Assembly (NCBI GenBank): GCA_030388725.1 | Contig: CP128857.1 | Span: 2,852,001-2,916,000 of the forward strand | DNA length: 64,000 nucleotides | Direction: 5' to 3' | DNA from: Prodigiosinella aquatilis | Lineage (GTDB): Bacteria; Pseudomonadota; Gammaproteobacteria; Enterobacterales; Enterobacteriaceae | Shown: positions 36,471 to 46,530 of the stretch, one piece after another | Layout: each line of letters begins with the position of its first letter | Position numbering within the stretch: position 1 is the stretch's first letter | The notes under the pieces: model-generated | The model's input: the letters and a program-made list of their open reading frames with translations, nothing else | Databases searched by the model: none | What the model was told of the DNA's origin: nothing | Made by a program: the position numbers and the translations under genes

Positions 36471-38429
36471 TCAGGTTTCCGCAATCCATACTCGCATTTC
36501 CCCTTCGCCTCGGTTGGCCCAGCAAAAATAGGGAATAAAGAGCAAGGAACACGGTCGGCGCCGCGGAGGTTCACCGTCATAATCATAAAGAGGCTGTTGC
36601 AACACATCGGTTACCGATAGACCTTCCCCCGGTGCCTGGATCAGTGTTTTCCCTGCCAGTACTCCTTCGCCGGCCAACAAGCGAAAATTATTGCCAGCAG
36701 ACAAACTCAGTTGATGCAGATTATCGCCGTTATCAACCTGTTCCAGGCAGTACACCAGCGGCCCACGTTGCAAAGCAACCTTGCCCAGGTTTTGGCGTAC
36801 CAGAGGATTGCTTCGTACCCGGCGCACCGGCATCGGTAAGATCAATTGAATATTGTCACCTTCAGACCAGGTACGCGTGAAATAGACATATCCTCGCCGA
36901 GGCGTCATATCAACAGGTTCGCCGTTCAGGATCGCCTGTGGCTCCGGGCACCAACCTGGCAAACGCAGCGCCAGCGTAAATGACGTCGCGGACGGACAAG
37001 TTACCGTGATATTAACGGTTTCATCCCAAGGATAATTACCGGTTTGACACACCGTCAGAGAATGCTCGCCCACGAGAAGGGTCACCTCGCTGCCGATATA
37101 GAGGTTCACAAACAGGGTTTCTTCACTTCGGGTGTAAATGTAATTTCCGAGGGACCCCAACAACCGAGCGATATTGGGTGGACAGCAGGCACAACCGAAC
37201 CACTGCTGACGTACCGGTTTGATATGATCGAAAATATGATTGCATTTGATGGCGCCAGGATGGACCTCCAGCGGATTGACGTAGAAAAAGTGTTTCCCGT
37301 CAAGAGCCATACCTGCCAGCACGGTATTATACAGCGCCCGCTCCATCACGTCGGCATATTGCCCGTCTGTCTCCATTTGCAGCATACGCCGGGCAAACAT
37401 CATCAGACCGATAGACGCGCAGCTTTCTGTATAGGCGGTGTCGTTGGGCAGATCGTAATCGGAAGTAAACGCCTCTCCATGGCTTTGCGCGCCAATCCCG
37501 CCGGTAATGTACATTTGACGTTGAGTCATATCGTCCCATAAGCGATGACAAGCGCGGCGCATATCTTCATCGCCGCTGATACGTGCCAGATGGGCGACAC
37601 CCGCCAGCAGATAAACAAACCTGACCGCATGTCCTACCGCTGTCGTCTGCAACGCAATGGGCTTATGCGCCTGGCTGTATGATTTGTCTTTCACCATCCA
37701 GGCCGGGCCGTGGTTTTGCCAATAGGCGGTGCGACCGCGATGTTCATATTCAAGGTCATAAAAATGAGGTTCGGTGCCACGTTGTTCAACAAAATAGCGC
37801 GCCAGGGAGAGATAACGTTGCTTGTCGGTGACGTCATACAATTCCATCAATGCCAGTTCGATTTCCGGGTGACCCGGATACCCGTGAAGCTGCTGGGGGC
37901 CGGGGCCGAAAACCCCATCAATATGATCAGCCAGGGCGCACACGACCTCGAGCAAGCGAGTTTTACCGGTGGCGCGGTAGTAAGCTACACCGGCTTCGAT
38001 CATATGTCCGGCGCAATACAGTTCATGGCATTCCGCCAGGTTAGTCCAGCGTTGCTTCGGTGCCTTCACTGTGAAATAGGTATTCAGGTAGCCGTCTGGC
38101 TGTTGTGCAGCGGCGATCAGTTCAATGGTTTCATCAGCGGTATGCTCTAGTTGCGGATCCGGCTGTTGGCTCAGCATCCAGGCCACCGCCTCCAACCATT
38201 TCGCCACATCGCTGTCCTGGAATACCATACCGTAAAATTCTTCCTGGCTGCATCCGGCCGCGAGACGAAAGTTTTCTATGGCGTGGCTAGGCTCTGCGTC
38301 GGCGATACGATCGTTTAGCGCCTCCCACTGGTACGGCAAGACTACATCCTTGACCAATCGCTGATAATCCAGCCAGAAGGAATCGGTCAACTTGATATGA
38401 TGCAGGTCTATTTCAGATGTTTTTCCCAT
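36471..38429 (-). CDS. GH127 beta-L-arabinofuranosidase
   Basis: 652-residue glycoside hydrolase of family 127 (former DUF1680), removing beta-linked L-arabinofuranose from plant cell wall glycans such as hydroxyproline-linked arabinans. Zinc/cysteine catalytic residues are visible: Glu and Cys in TESCASIG and the paired Cys in GCACCPPNIARLLG, corresponding to Glu338, Cys340, Cys417 and Cys418 of HypBA1. No signal peptide, so intracellular. Start at ATG 38429 behind CAGGGA; the frame upstream overlaps the transporter gene. Downstream partner of the symporter. Confidence 0.87.
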   Translation of the reverse strand: MGKTSEIDLHHIKLTDSFWLDYQRLVKDVVLPYQWEALNDRIADAEPSHAIENFRLAAGCSQEEFYGMVFQDSDVAKWLEAVAWMLSQQPDPQLEHTADETIELIAAAQQPDGYLNTYFTVKAPKQRWTNLAECHELYCAGHMIEAGVAYYRATGKTRLLEVVCALADHIDGVFGPGPQQLHGYPGHPEIELALMELYDVTDKQRYLSLARYFVEQRGTEPHFYDLEYEHRGRTAYWQNHGPAWMVKDKSYSQAHKPIALQTTAVGHAVRFVYLLAGVAHLARISGDEDMRRACHRLWDDMTQRQMYITGGIGAQSHGEAFTSDYDLPNDTAYTESCASIGLMMFARRMLQMETDGQYADVMERALYNTVLAGMALDGKHFFYVNPLEVHPGAIKCNHIFDHIKPVRQQWFGCACCPPNIARLLGSLGNYIYTRSEETLFVNLYIGSEVTLLVGEHSLTVCQTGNYPWDETVNITVTCPSATSFTLALRLPGWCPEPQAILNGEPVDMTPRRGYVYFTRTWSEGDNIQLILPMPVRRVRSNPLVRQNLGKVALQRGPLVYCLEQVDNGDNLHQLSLSAGNNFRLLAGEGVLAGKTLIQAPGEGLSVTDVLQQPLYDYDGEPPRRRPCSLLFIPYFCWANRGEGEMRVWIAET

Positions 38430-38451
38430 TTTTTGATTCCCTGGTAAAGGT

Positions 38452-39849
38452 TTAAGCCAACTGACGATCCTGAAGATCACGGGATATGCGAGCCATACTG
38501 CCATTGTCCAGTCGACAGAAATGCAGGGCGACAGCCAGCAATACATGAAATATCGCCGGTATTAAGCTTTCCATCATCCGGATACCGTGGAGTGACGCGG
38601 GAGTTTGATGATCAATACCGGGGACATAGGCCACCAGAACAAACACCAGGCTGATAATACCGGCACTGGATGCCCAGGCCAGTTTGATAAAGAACAGATT
38701 AAATGCAAAGCTCATACCTGATGAGCGAATACGCGTTTTCCAGAAACCATAATCATCGGCAAACGCCATCAGGGAGAAATGCAGCGTCAGGGTAAAACCA
38801 AGGATAACGCTGTTGATGAAAATCACCGCCAGCCATAGGGTGCGATAGGCTTCTCCCGTAGGGATAAACCACATCAGAATACCCAGGACCGCCAAAACGA
38901 TATTGGTGTAATAATACAGTCTTACTGTGTCGATGCGGCGAGATAAACCATTGACGATCATTGCACCAAAAATGGATGCCACGGTGACAGCGGTAAAAAA
39001 CAGCGAAGTGTAACTGGAGCTACCGTGCAGCACATAGGAGATGAAATACATATACCCACCGCCGCGAATATTAAAGACATTTATCAGCAAAAACGACATC
39101 AGTAACATCAGCAGCAACTGATCATTTTGACGCAGACCCCGTAAATGTTCCCGAGGTGAAAACTTACCCAGCACCGTCATGGGCACCCGTTCGCGCACCC
39201 AGAAAAAGCAGCACAGAAACATCGTTACCGCCATAACACACAGCACAGCGACACCGCGTTGATAGCCGTGGGCTGCATTGCCGTTACCCAGTGTAGCCAC
39301 CAGCCAGGGCAATCCCACTGAGACCAGGAAACCAGCAATGCCGCACAACACGAAGCGCCAGGCCTGACAGGAAATCACCTCCCGGTGGGCACCGGTCATG
39401 GTATTTATCAACGCGCAATAAGGTACATTGATGGCGGTATAGCTCAAGGAGAGCATCAGGTAGGTGACAAAGGCCCAGAGGATTTTTACATTGAGACTCA
39501 CATCGGGCACAGTGAACGTCAGGATACCGATAATACCGATGGGCAAAGCAGCCCATAGCTGCCAGGGGCGGAATCGCCCCCAACGGCTCACGGTCCGGTC
39601 CGCTAGCACCCCCATCAGAGGATCGGATACAGCATCTACGACACGAAGCACAATAAACATGATGCCCACCAGCGCCGGAGTGAGGCCGAATATATCGGTA
39701 TAAAAGAAGGTCAGGAAATTCATCATCAGGCTGGTAATAACGGTGCCACCCGCATCGCCTAAACCGTAGCCGATCTTTTCACGAATGGATAAATAGCTGC
39801 CGACAGTTATTTCCGGGACAGCGGTATGGGGAATGGCGGTGGTTGACAT
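38452..39849 (-). CDS. GPH-family sugar:cation symporter
   Basis: 465-residue, 12-helix transporter of the glycoside-pentoside-hexuronide family (MelB/XylP/YicJ type). Family signature near the N terminus: KIGYGLGDAGG, and DAVSDPLMGVLADRTVSRWGRFRPW. GGCGAGGAG precedes the ATG. Twenty-two bases before the GH127 gene, so it most likely imports the arabino-oligosaccharide that enzyme cuts. Confidence 0.9.
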   Translation of the reverse strand: MSTTAIPHTAVPEITVGSYLSIREKIGYGLGDAGGTVITSLMMNFLTFFYTDIFGLTPALVGIMFIVLRVVDAVSDPLMGVLADRTVSRWGRFRPWQLWAALPIGIIGILTFTVPDVSLNVKILWAFVTYLMLSLSYTAINVPYCALINTMTGAHREVISCQAWRFVLCGIAGFLVSVGLPWLVATLGNGNAAHGYQRGVAVLCVMAVTMFLCCFFWVRERVPMTVLGKFSPREHLRGLRQNDQLLLMLLMSFLLINVFNIRGGGYMYFISYVLHGSSSYTSLFFTAVTVASIFGAMIVNGLSRRIDTVRLYYYTNIVLAVLGILMWFIPTGEAYRTLWLAVIFINSVILGFTLTLHFSLMAFADDYGFWKTRIRSSGMSFAFNLFFIKLAWASSAGIISLVFVLVAYVPGIDHQTPASLHGIRMMESLIPAIFHVLLAVALHFCRLDNGSMARISRDLQDRQLA

Positions 39850-40021
39850 TATTTTCTCCTCGCCGATAACGAGTTATTGGCATGCGGAAGGGTAAGAAGT
39901 TAATGACTCAATTTAGTACATATTTTTATTGTTCCACTGGTTAAAACTCGCACACTATATGGGCCGCAACAAGGTGCGGAAAAGGTAGATAAACGGTACG
40001 ATTCCGACATGGATTTAAAAT

Positions 40022-40037
40022 TGTGAAGTAGATCAAT
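40022..40037. promoter_or_regulatory. CRP-like site between the symporter and AraC genes
   Basis: TGTGA (40022-40026), 6-bp spacer, TCAAT: a perfect left and weak right CRP half-site. Its place in the divergent intergenic region of a sugar operon suits catabolite control. Confidence 0.35.
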
Positions 40038-40112
40038 AGTGCAGCCGTATTACCTGAAATTCCCGTACTTGTTTGCTAAGTTAAAAAAAAGCAGCAATTA
40101 CGGTAATTAATT

Positions 40113-40934
40113 ATGCTTGAAATATCAGTCAATTATCCAATTAGAATTGAAAATGGCGGTTTATTCATTTCTCGTGGACTTGGCCATCACCCCACCCGTA
40201 TTCTGGAATCCTATGAATTGATTTTTGTTGAACAGGGGATATTAGCGATTCGCGAAAATCAGCACGATTTTTATGTCAAAGCCGGGGAATCACTTTTATT
40301 ATGGCCAGGCAGGACACATGCAGGAATAGGTGATTTTCCCGCAGATTTAAAATTTTATTGGCTGCACTTCGATAGTGTGTCTACCCGGCCCCCGAAAGAA
40401 GAGGCAATTAAATTACCCATACCGCAATATAGTAAAATACGCGATCCTCGCCGGTTTGTTACGTTGTTCAGACTGTTTCTCAGCGAGCAGGAAAACCGGT
40501 CGCCTGCCTCCTCGTTGGAACTGATTCTACTGTTGCTGCTACAACAAGTGGCGGACGGCTGGACCGAAAGTACTGAACCGGCAGAACCGGGTATAGCATT
40601 GGCATGGAAGGCGCAACAGCTTATCGGTACCCAGTTTCATCTGCCCCTTACCGCATCCGGATTGGCATCACAGCTCTTTTGTAATGTTGATTATCTGGGG
40701 CGGGTCTATAAAATGACCTTCCGCATGACCCTCACCGAGGCCATTCATCGGCGACGCATCGGTAACGCCGAAAAAATGCTGATAGCGGACTGCGGCGTCA
40801 TTGCCGATATAGCAAAACGCTGTGGTTTTCAGGATGTAGGATACTTCAGGCGGCTATTTCGCCGGCTGACTGGTCTGACACCGCTGGAATATAAAAAGCG
40901 CTACTGCAAAGAGCATATCAATTCGGATATCTAG
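40113..40934 (+). CDS. AraC-family regulator
   Basis: 273 residues with an N-terminal cupin-type sugar-binding domain (residues about 1-140) and two C-terminal helix-turn-helix units ending IAKRCGFQDVGYFRRLFRRLTGLTPLEYKK. Divergent from the symporter/GH127 operon by 263 bp; the likely activator of that operon in response to its sugar. Confidence 0.9.
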   Translation: MLEISVNYPIRIENGGLFISRGLGHHPTRILESYELIFVEQGILAIRENQHDFYVKAGESLLLWPGRTHAGIGDFPADLKFYWLHFDSVSTRPPKEEAIKLPIPQYSKIRDPRRFVTLFRLFLSEQENRSPASSLELILLLLLQQVADGWTESTEPAEPGIALAWKAQQLIGTQFHLPLTASGLASQLFCNVDYLGRVYKMTFRMTLTEAIHRRRIGNAEKMLIADCGVIADIAKRCGFQDVGYFRRLFRRLTGLTPLEYKKRYCKEHINSDI

Positions 40935-41469
40935 CCGGGGCGAGCCATCGGCATATCGACGGAACGCACGACATCGAAAAATACAACAGCCCCCACCAAA
41001 GCGACGGGAATCAGGTATCATCAGGCTAATTAAAAGGCGACAAATTCAGGGCGTTATTTCAAAGAATACAGTTCCAATAAAAGCAACATGCAAAATAGCG
41101 GTCATTAGACAAATAATCTATATTTTCATTCCTCTGAGAGTATTAACACCCATTAATAAATGCAATATTTACTATCATTTATTTATTAAAATTCACATGT
41201 GTTAAAAAAATTATCATGGTGAAATTTTACAAAACTAAATATTAAAATCCGAATTACAAGGATAAGTGTTTTTTTGTCATAGATTTCGAACAACATGTCA
41301 TTTTATGTTGCATTAATACCCGAGTATTACGTAACTGAATGTTATTTCCTTCTTTTATTTTTAATAAAAGTAGAACCTTATTAAAACACTGATACTCCAA
41401 TACTAAAAAAATTTCCGTGTTTCGTGTTTTATCTTGAAAATTAAATGGTTAACTGAAAGAAATTAATTT
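40935..41469. other. AT-rich non-coding stretch
   Basis: 535 bp with no supported gene, RNA or repeat. Must hold the promoter of the membrane protein gene that follows; the long AT-rich tract may bind H-NS. Confidence 0.4.
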
Positions 41470-41980
41470 ATGGCAGATAATAACAAAGTCGCTTTGTCGG
41501 TCGATTTTTCGCCGGTAAAAATCGGCCTGGCATTAGTGTTTTTGATGATCTTAATGAATATCTTTTTAGGTATTTTGTTCGGCGTTCATGAGGATTTTTT
41601 TCAAAACTATATCCATGCTGGCATAATGGCTCATCCGTCTTTATTCACTGATCCGGCCAAGGATCAGGACATCATTTGGCGCTGGGTTGAGAGCTCATTT
41701 CCATGCCGGGGGTATCGCCGCCTTTGTGCTGGGGATGATTACTATTACTGCGCTAACAGATATGTCGAATAGCCGTAAACAGATCACCTCTATCCTGATG
41801 GGTCTGTCGTTCTTTTATCCTATGGCATGGTTTGCCATGTTTTTCTACGCGCCTCAAATAGGACGTGCAGCAGCCCATCATGCCCTGTTGGTTGAAATAT
41901 TTGTCAAAGTCGGCGTTGGTGGTCTCGGCCTGGGTATGCTTTCTTTGCTGTTATGGTTGTTTCTTCCCGCTAAAAAATAA
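41470..41980 (+). pseudogene. His-rich small membrane protein, frameshifted
   Basis: Two overlapping frames join into one protein of about 170 residues. The first (41470 to about 41691) has one membrane segment (VKIGLALVFLMILMNIFLG) and ends DIIWRWVE. The second (from about 41690) continues RAHFHAGGIAAFVLG with three more segments, RAAAHHALL, and an LPAKK end. The shift lies in GTTGAGAGCTCAT, as if one AG of a GAGAGAG run had been lost. Paired histidines (HFH and HH) hint at haem or metal binding. Family not recognised. Either a real mutation, a phase-variable tract or a sequencing error. Confidence 0.65.
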
Positions 41981-42047
41981 CAACCTATAAAAAATTATTA
42001 AATCAGCACACTACGACATTATCCGGAACAGCCGGACGGGGATTCTC

Positions 42048-42110
42048 TGGCACGGTAAGCCGTGCCAAACAACAAAACAAAGCCCGCTTATGTTTTTTTA
42101 AGCGGGCTTT
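42048..42110. terminator. Tandem hairpins, bidirectional terminator
   Basis: First an 8-bp stem (42048-42055 with 42060-42067), then a 12-bp stem AAAGCCCGCTTA/TAAGCGGGCTTT (42079-42090 with 42099-42110) with T-rich sequence on both sides. Lies between the convergent membrane protein gene and peptide-binding protein gene. Confidence 0.85.
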
Positions 42111-42176
42111 TAACTTTTGTTATTTGATTACATTTTTGTTTTGGTCGGTCCCTATTTCCCCAGGAATGGCAAAAAA

Positions 42177-43691
42177 TTACTCTTTTACCGTTTCTTCCAG
42201 CGTGAAACGGCCTAGCGGGTTTTGGTGGAATCCTTTAATGTTTTTACGAGTGACATTGCGGTACGGGCTGTAATAGAGATCGATCCAGTTCACATCCGCT
42301 TTGGCCATTTTTTGCAAATCGATATACATCTGTTTACGCTTGACCGGATCCATTTCGACACGAGCTGCGGCAACCAACGCTTTGACCTTTGCATTGTGGT
42401 AACGGGTCATGTAATTCATGTTGGAATCATCACCCAACACAAAGGTGGTTTTCTGATCAGGGTCAAGAATGTCGTTGGTCCAGTACATCACTGAAATGTC
42501 ATAGTCGCCAGCAACCAACATACTCCAGCTCTGGCTTGGGTCCACCTTCTGCAATTTGGCGGTGATGCCCGCTTTTGCTAACTGTTGCTGCAACAAAATG
42601 GCAATCTGTTCATCCACTTCATCACCGGCATTCACCAGGTAATTGAGCGTCAGATTTTTTACGCCGGCACTGGCTAACAGCTGCTTAGCTTTTTGTGGAT
42701 CGTAAGGCCGTTGCAGATTATCCGCGTAGTGATAAAGCGCTCCTTCAGGAATATAGGAATTGGCGATTTTACCGTAGCCAAACGTGATGGTATCGACGAT
42801 GGATTTTTTATCTATCGCAAAATCTATCGCCTGACGCACCGCCACCTTGCCTAACGGACCATGCGAATGGTTAATTAACAAGTGATCTTCGCGAGTTGAG
42901 CGGTCCAGCTCAACGTTCAGGTTAGGATCTTTCTGCAACGACGAGATACGGGAGAACGGGATGGACAAGGCCGCATCAATCTCGCCAGCCTGCACTTTCA
43001 ACATACGGGTGTTGTCATCCGGCAGCGTCAGCCATTCCACGCCATCCAGTTTCACTTTGTTGGCTTCCCAGTAATAGGGATTCTTCACCAACACCACCTT
43101 CTCACCCCGATCCCACTCTTTGACACTAAAGGCACCAGAACCTACCGGGTGTTCGGCAAAGTCCTCTTCACCTTGCCTGGTCAACGCCTGTTGCGATATC
43201 ACCGACGCATTAGGCAACGCCAACTGTGACAGAAATGCCGCTGACGGCGTTTTCAAGGTGATCACCAACGTGTGCGGATCTTTGGCTTCCACCTTATCAA
43301 TAATGCTGTAAGAGTCTCGCCACAATGATTCGGCACTGTCGCGGATACGCAGCAGGCTGAAGGCGGCATCGGCCGCCGTCACCGGTGTACCGTCTGAAAA
43401 TTTGGCATCACGCATTTTCAGGGTATAGACCTTGCCATCCGGAGAAATACTCCAGCTTTCCGCCAGCCCCGGCACCAATTTTGTGCCACTGTCATCAACG
43501 CGAATCAACGGATCAAACACATTGGAGAACACCCAATTATCCGCGTTTTGTGCCGATTTTATCGGGTCAAACGTGGTGCTGTCTTCATGGCGTCCAATAG
43601 TGAGAATCCCGGCAGCCTGTGCCATTTCACTGACCAGGCTGAACGCCAGCATCAGCCCGGCGGCAATAACGTTAAAATGCTTTTGCTTCAT
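42177..43691 (-). CDS. Peptide ABC transporter substrate-binding protein
   Basis: 504-residue periplasmic binding protein of the DppA/OppA family (SBP family 5). Signal peptide with cleavage near AQA/AG at residue 26. Family pattern GRHEDSTTFDPIKSAQNADNWVFSNVFDPLIR. Last gene of the importer operon, overlapping the preceding ATPase gene by 20 bases. Next to a LuxR solo and a proline iminopeptidase, it may bind a signal molecule or short peptide rather than bulk nutrients (inference). Confidence 0.9.
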   Translation of the reverse strand: MKQKHFNVIAAGLMLAFSLVSEMAQAAGILTIGRHEDSTTFDPIKSAQNADNWVFSNVFDPLIRVDDSGTKLVPGLAESWSISPDGKVYTLKMRDAKFSDGTPVTAADAAFSLLRIRDSAESLWRDSYSIIDKVEAKDPHTLVITLKTPSAAFLSQLALPNASVISQQALTRQGEEDFAEHPVGSGAFSVKEWDRGEKVVLVKNPYYWEANKVKLDGVEWLTLPDDNTRMLKVQAGEIDAALSIPFSRISSLQKDPNLNVELDRSTREDHLLINHSHGPLGKVAVRQAIDFAIDKKSIVDTITFGYGKIANSYIPEGALYHYADNLQRPYDPQKAKQLLASAGVKNLTLNYLVNAGDEVDEQIAILLQQQLAKAGITAKLQKVDPSQSWSMLVAGDYDISVMYWTNDILDPDQKTTFVLGDDSNMNYMTRYHNAKVKALVAAARVEMDPVKRKQMYIDLQKMAKADVNWIDLYYSPYRNVTRKNIKGFHQNPLGRFTLEETVKE

Positions 43692-44706
43692 GTAACATTT
43701 CCTCAGTCAACGGATAAATCCTGTCGCTGCTGCTGTCATCAAGCACGCAGTCGAAGGCATGGTCGGCAATATGCCGGGTTTCGGGTGCTGTACCCTGACC
43801 GCATGACGGTAAGGCATAGGCACAACGTGGATGGAAAGCGCAACCGGCGGGAATATCCAGCGGACTGGGTGGCTCGCCCTGTAGCGAATGCCTGGGCAGC
43901 GGCCGGTCAGGGTCAATCTCGGGGATCGCTGCAACCAATGCCGCGGTATACGGATGTCGCGGTGTGCTGAAAACGATGGGTGTTGGCCCACTTTCCACAA
44001 TACGGCCGAGATACATCACCGCCACCCGGTCACATAGGCGACGCACAATCGCCAGATCGTGGGCGATAAACAGAATCGCCAGCCCCATACGCTCACGCAG
44101 GTCCATCAACAAGTTGATAATTTGCGCCTGAATAGAGACGTCCAGCGCCGCTACACATTCATCGGCAACAATTAAACGTGGCTCAATGGCCAGCGCCCGG
44201 GCGATACCGGCCCGCTGACACTGCCCACCGCTCAATGCCTGCGGACGGCGCGTCGCCTGCTCCGGGCTCAAACCCACCAGCGTCAGCAACTCGGCAACCC
44301 GTGCCGCGATGGCAGATTCCGCCACTTTGTGATGCACACGCAGCACTTCGGCAAGACTTTCGCCTAGCGTCTGACGCGGATTTAACGACGAAAATGGGTC
44401 CTGGAAAATCATCGCGGTTTGCTGGCGCAACCGGGTAATATCCGGCCTCATCCCATCAGTAATCAATCGACCGTCAAAACGCACACGGCCTGAAGTGGCA
44501 TCTTCCAAATGCAGAATCGCCCGGCCCAGCGTGCTTTTTCCGCTGCCGGATTCCCCTACCAGCCCCAGTGTTTCACCGGCCTGAATGTGTAAGGACACCC
44601 CATTGACGGCGTGAACATACCGTTTTTTAAGACTAAAACCACCGGACACTGGAAAAGCGACCGTGAGATCTTCCACTTCCAGCAATGGATATAATTTACT
44701 GGCCAT
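43672..44706 (-). CDS. Peptide ABC transporter ATPase (DppF-like)
   Basis: 344 residues from ATG 44706, preceded by GGGAGGG; the upstream extension to 44763 lies in the neighbouring ATPase gene. Walker A GESGSGKST, signature ALSGGQCQRAGIARAL, Walker B and D-loop LIVADECVAALDVS. C-terminal oligopeptide-transporter domain with Cys-rich FHPRCAYALPSCG, which in relatives binds an Fe-S cluster. Overlaps the preceding gene by 11 bases. Confidence 0.92.
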   Translation of the reverse strand: MASKLYPLLEVEDLTVAFPVSGGFSLKKRYVHAVNGVSLHIQAGETLGLVGESGSGKSTLGRAILHLEDATSGRVRFDGRLITDGMRPDITRLRQQTAMIFQDPFSSLNPRQTLGESLAEVLRVHHKVAESAIAARVAELLTLVGLSPEQATRRPQALSGGQCQRAGIARALAIEPRLIVADECVAALDVSIQAQIINLLMDLRERMGLAILFIAHDLAIVRRLCDRVAVMYLGRIVESGPTPIVFSTPRHPYTAALVAAIPEIDPDRPLPRHSLQGEPPSPLDIPAGCAFHPRCAYALPSCGQGTAPETRHIADHAFDCVLDDSSSDRIYPLTEEMLHEAKAF

Positions 44707-45688
44707 GTTCCCTCCCACACAGCATGGCATGTAGCGGATGGTGACACGCGGCAGCATGCGCACTACCGGGCGTGGCAGTCTGCATCACCGGCTGAACACG
44801 TTGACAGTCAAGGGTGGCGTGCGGGCAACGTGGATGAAAACGGCAACCGGTGGGAAAACGCTGCGCCAATGGCGGCTGGCCCGGTATGGTGATCAATCGC
44901 CCTAATCCACCTTCGCTGGCGGGCTGGCAATCAATCAGCCCGCGCGTATAGGGATGGCACGCCTGCGCAAGTACCTGGCGTTTATCCCCAGATTCACACA
45001 GTCTTCCGCCGTACATCACCGCAATACGATCACAGGTTTGTGCCACCACGCCGAGGTCATGAGTGATCAAAATGATGGCAATGCCCAGCCGGTCCCGCAG
45101 GTCGCTAAGCAGTCGCAAAATCTGCATCTGCACGGTGACATCCAGCGCTGTGGTAGGCTCATCGGCAATCAGCACCTTCGGCTCACAGGCCAGTGCCACG
45201 GCAATCATGGCACGCTGACGCATACCGCCAGAAAATTCATGCGGGTAGTTATCCACTCGCCGAACCGGATCGGGGATGCCAACCTGACGTAATAATGTGA
45301 TCGCCTGCTGGCGCGCATCGTGGCGACTGGCGCCGAAATGCAGGCGCCGACTTTCGGCAATCTGCTGACCGATGGTCATCACCGGGTTCAGATGACTGGC
45401 TGGATTCTGGAAAATCATGCCAATTTCCCGACCGCGGATGGCAGTCATCTGCTTGTCGTTGAGCGTCAATACATCCGTGTCATTGAGCCTGATTTGACCC
45501 TCGCGAATCGTCAATCCCTCACCGGGTAATAGACGCATCATCGCCCGGCAGGTCAGGGTTTTTCCTGAGCCGCTTTCCCCCACCAGACCGAGAATTTCCC
45601 CGGCGTCCAATGACAGTGACAACGCATCCACCAACGCCGTACCCTGACGGTCTTCAATCATCAGGCCTGAAACCTGCAACAGTGTCAT
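44696..45688 (-). CDS. Peptide ABC transporter ATPase (DppD-like)
   Basis: 330 residues, second ATPase of the importer. Walker A GESGSGKTLT, signature FSGGMRQRAMIAVAL, Walker B VLIADEPTTALDVT, and the C-terminal CRFHPRCPHATLDC segment. Start overlaps the DppC-like stop by 4 bases. Confidence 0.92.
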   Translation of the reverse strand: MTLLQVSGLMIEDRQGTALVDALSLSLDAGEILGLVGESGSGKTLTCRAMMRLLPGEGLTIREGQIRLNDTDVLTLNDKQMTAIRGREIGMIFQNPASHLNPVMTIGQQIAESRRLHFGASRHDARQQAITLLRQVGIPDPVRRVDNYPHEFSGGMRQRAMIAVALACEPKVLIADEPTTALDVTVQMQILRLLSDLRDRLGIAIILITHDLGVVAQTCDRIAVMYGGRLCESGDKRQVLAQACHPYTRGLIDCQPASEGGLGRLITIPGQPPLAQRFPTGCRFHPRCPHATLDCQRVQPVMQTATPGSAHAAACHHPLHAMLCGREHGQ

Positions 45689-46530
45689 GGCTGTGCTCCC
45701 AGCTTGTCGCCCAATCCGTCAGCCAGCAGACTGAAGCCCATCGCCAACACAACAATGGCCAGTCCGGGAAACGTGGTTATCCACCAGGCGGTGGTGATAA
45801 AACTTTGGCCTTCGGCCACCATCACACCCCACTCGGCAATCGGTGGCTGAACGCCAAGACCGAGGTAACTCACTGCCGCGCCATTGAGCAACACCAGCAC
45901 GCAGTCAGACATGGAGAACACGATCGAACTGGTAAGCGCGTTAGGTAATATATGTATAAACAGAATGCGCGGGTGGGTATAACCCAAGCTTCGCGCGGCC
46001 AGAATAAAGTCCCGATGTTTAAGCGTCAGTACCTGTGAGCGCACCAACCGCGCATAAGACACCCATCCCACCATCGCCATAGCGATATAAAAACTGCCGA
46101 GGCCCGGGCCAAGAATGGCAATAATCGACAACATCAACACCAGAAATGGAAACGCCAGCACAATATCGATGATCCGCATCAAGACGGTATCCACCGCACC
46201 ACCGAGATACCCGGAAAACGCGCCGATGACCGTACCGATGGTAAAGGGGAAAATCACCCCGATGATGCAGATTTGCAGATCCACCCGTGCACCCCACATC
46301 ACCCGGGAAAAAATATCCCGGCCAAAGTTATCGGTACCAAAAGGATGAAGCAGATCGGGCGGCAACAGTGTCGCGGCAACGTTCTGAGCAATGGGATCAT
46401 AAGGTGCCAGCCAGGGACAAAACAGGGCCAGTAACACCCAAACAAACAGAATCGCCATGCCGGTTCTTAACGCCTGCTGGCGCGGTAGCCAGCGACGTTT
46501 GACACCAGAGAGGATTGTCATCGCGCTCAT
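45685..46530 (-). CDS. Peptide ABC transporter permease (DppC-like)
   Basis: 281 residues, six membrane helices. N-terminal OppC-type region (FGTDNFGRDIFSRVMWGARV) and the EAA loop AARSLGYTHPRILFIHILPN that docks with the ATPase. Four-base overlaps with genes on both sides. Confidence 0.92.
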   Translation of the reverse strand: MSAMTILSGVKRRWLPRQQALRTGMAILFVWVLLALFCPWLAPYDPIAQNVAATLLPPDLLHPFGTDNFGRDIFSRVMWGARVDLQICIIGVIFPFTIGTVIGAFSGYLGGAVDTVLMRIIDIVLAFPFLVLMLSIIAILGPGLGSFYIAMAMVGWVSYARLVRSQVLTLKHRDFILAARSLGYTHPRILFIHILPNALTSSIVFSMSDCVLVLLNGAAVSYLGLGVQPPIAEWGVMVAEGQSFITTAWWITTFPGLAIVVLAMGFSLLADGLGDKLGAQP

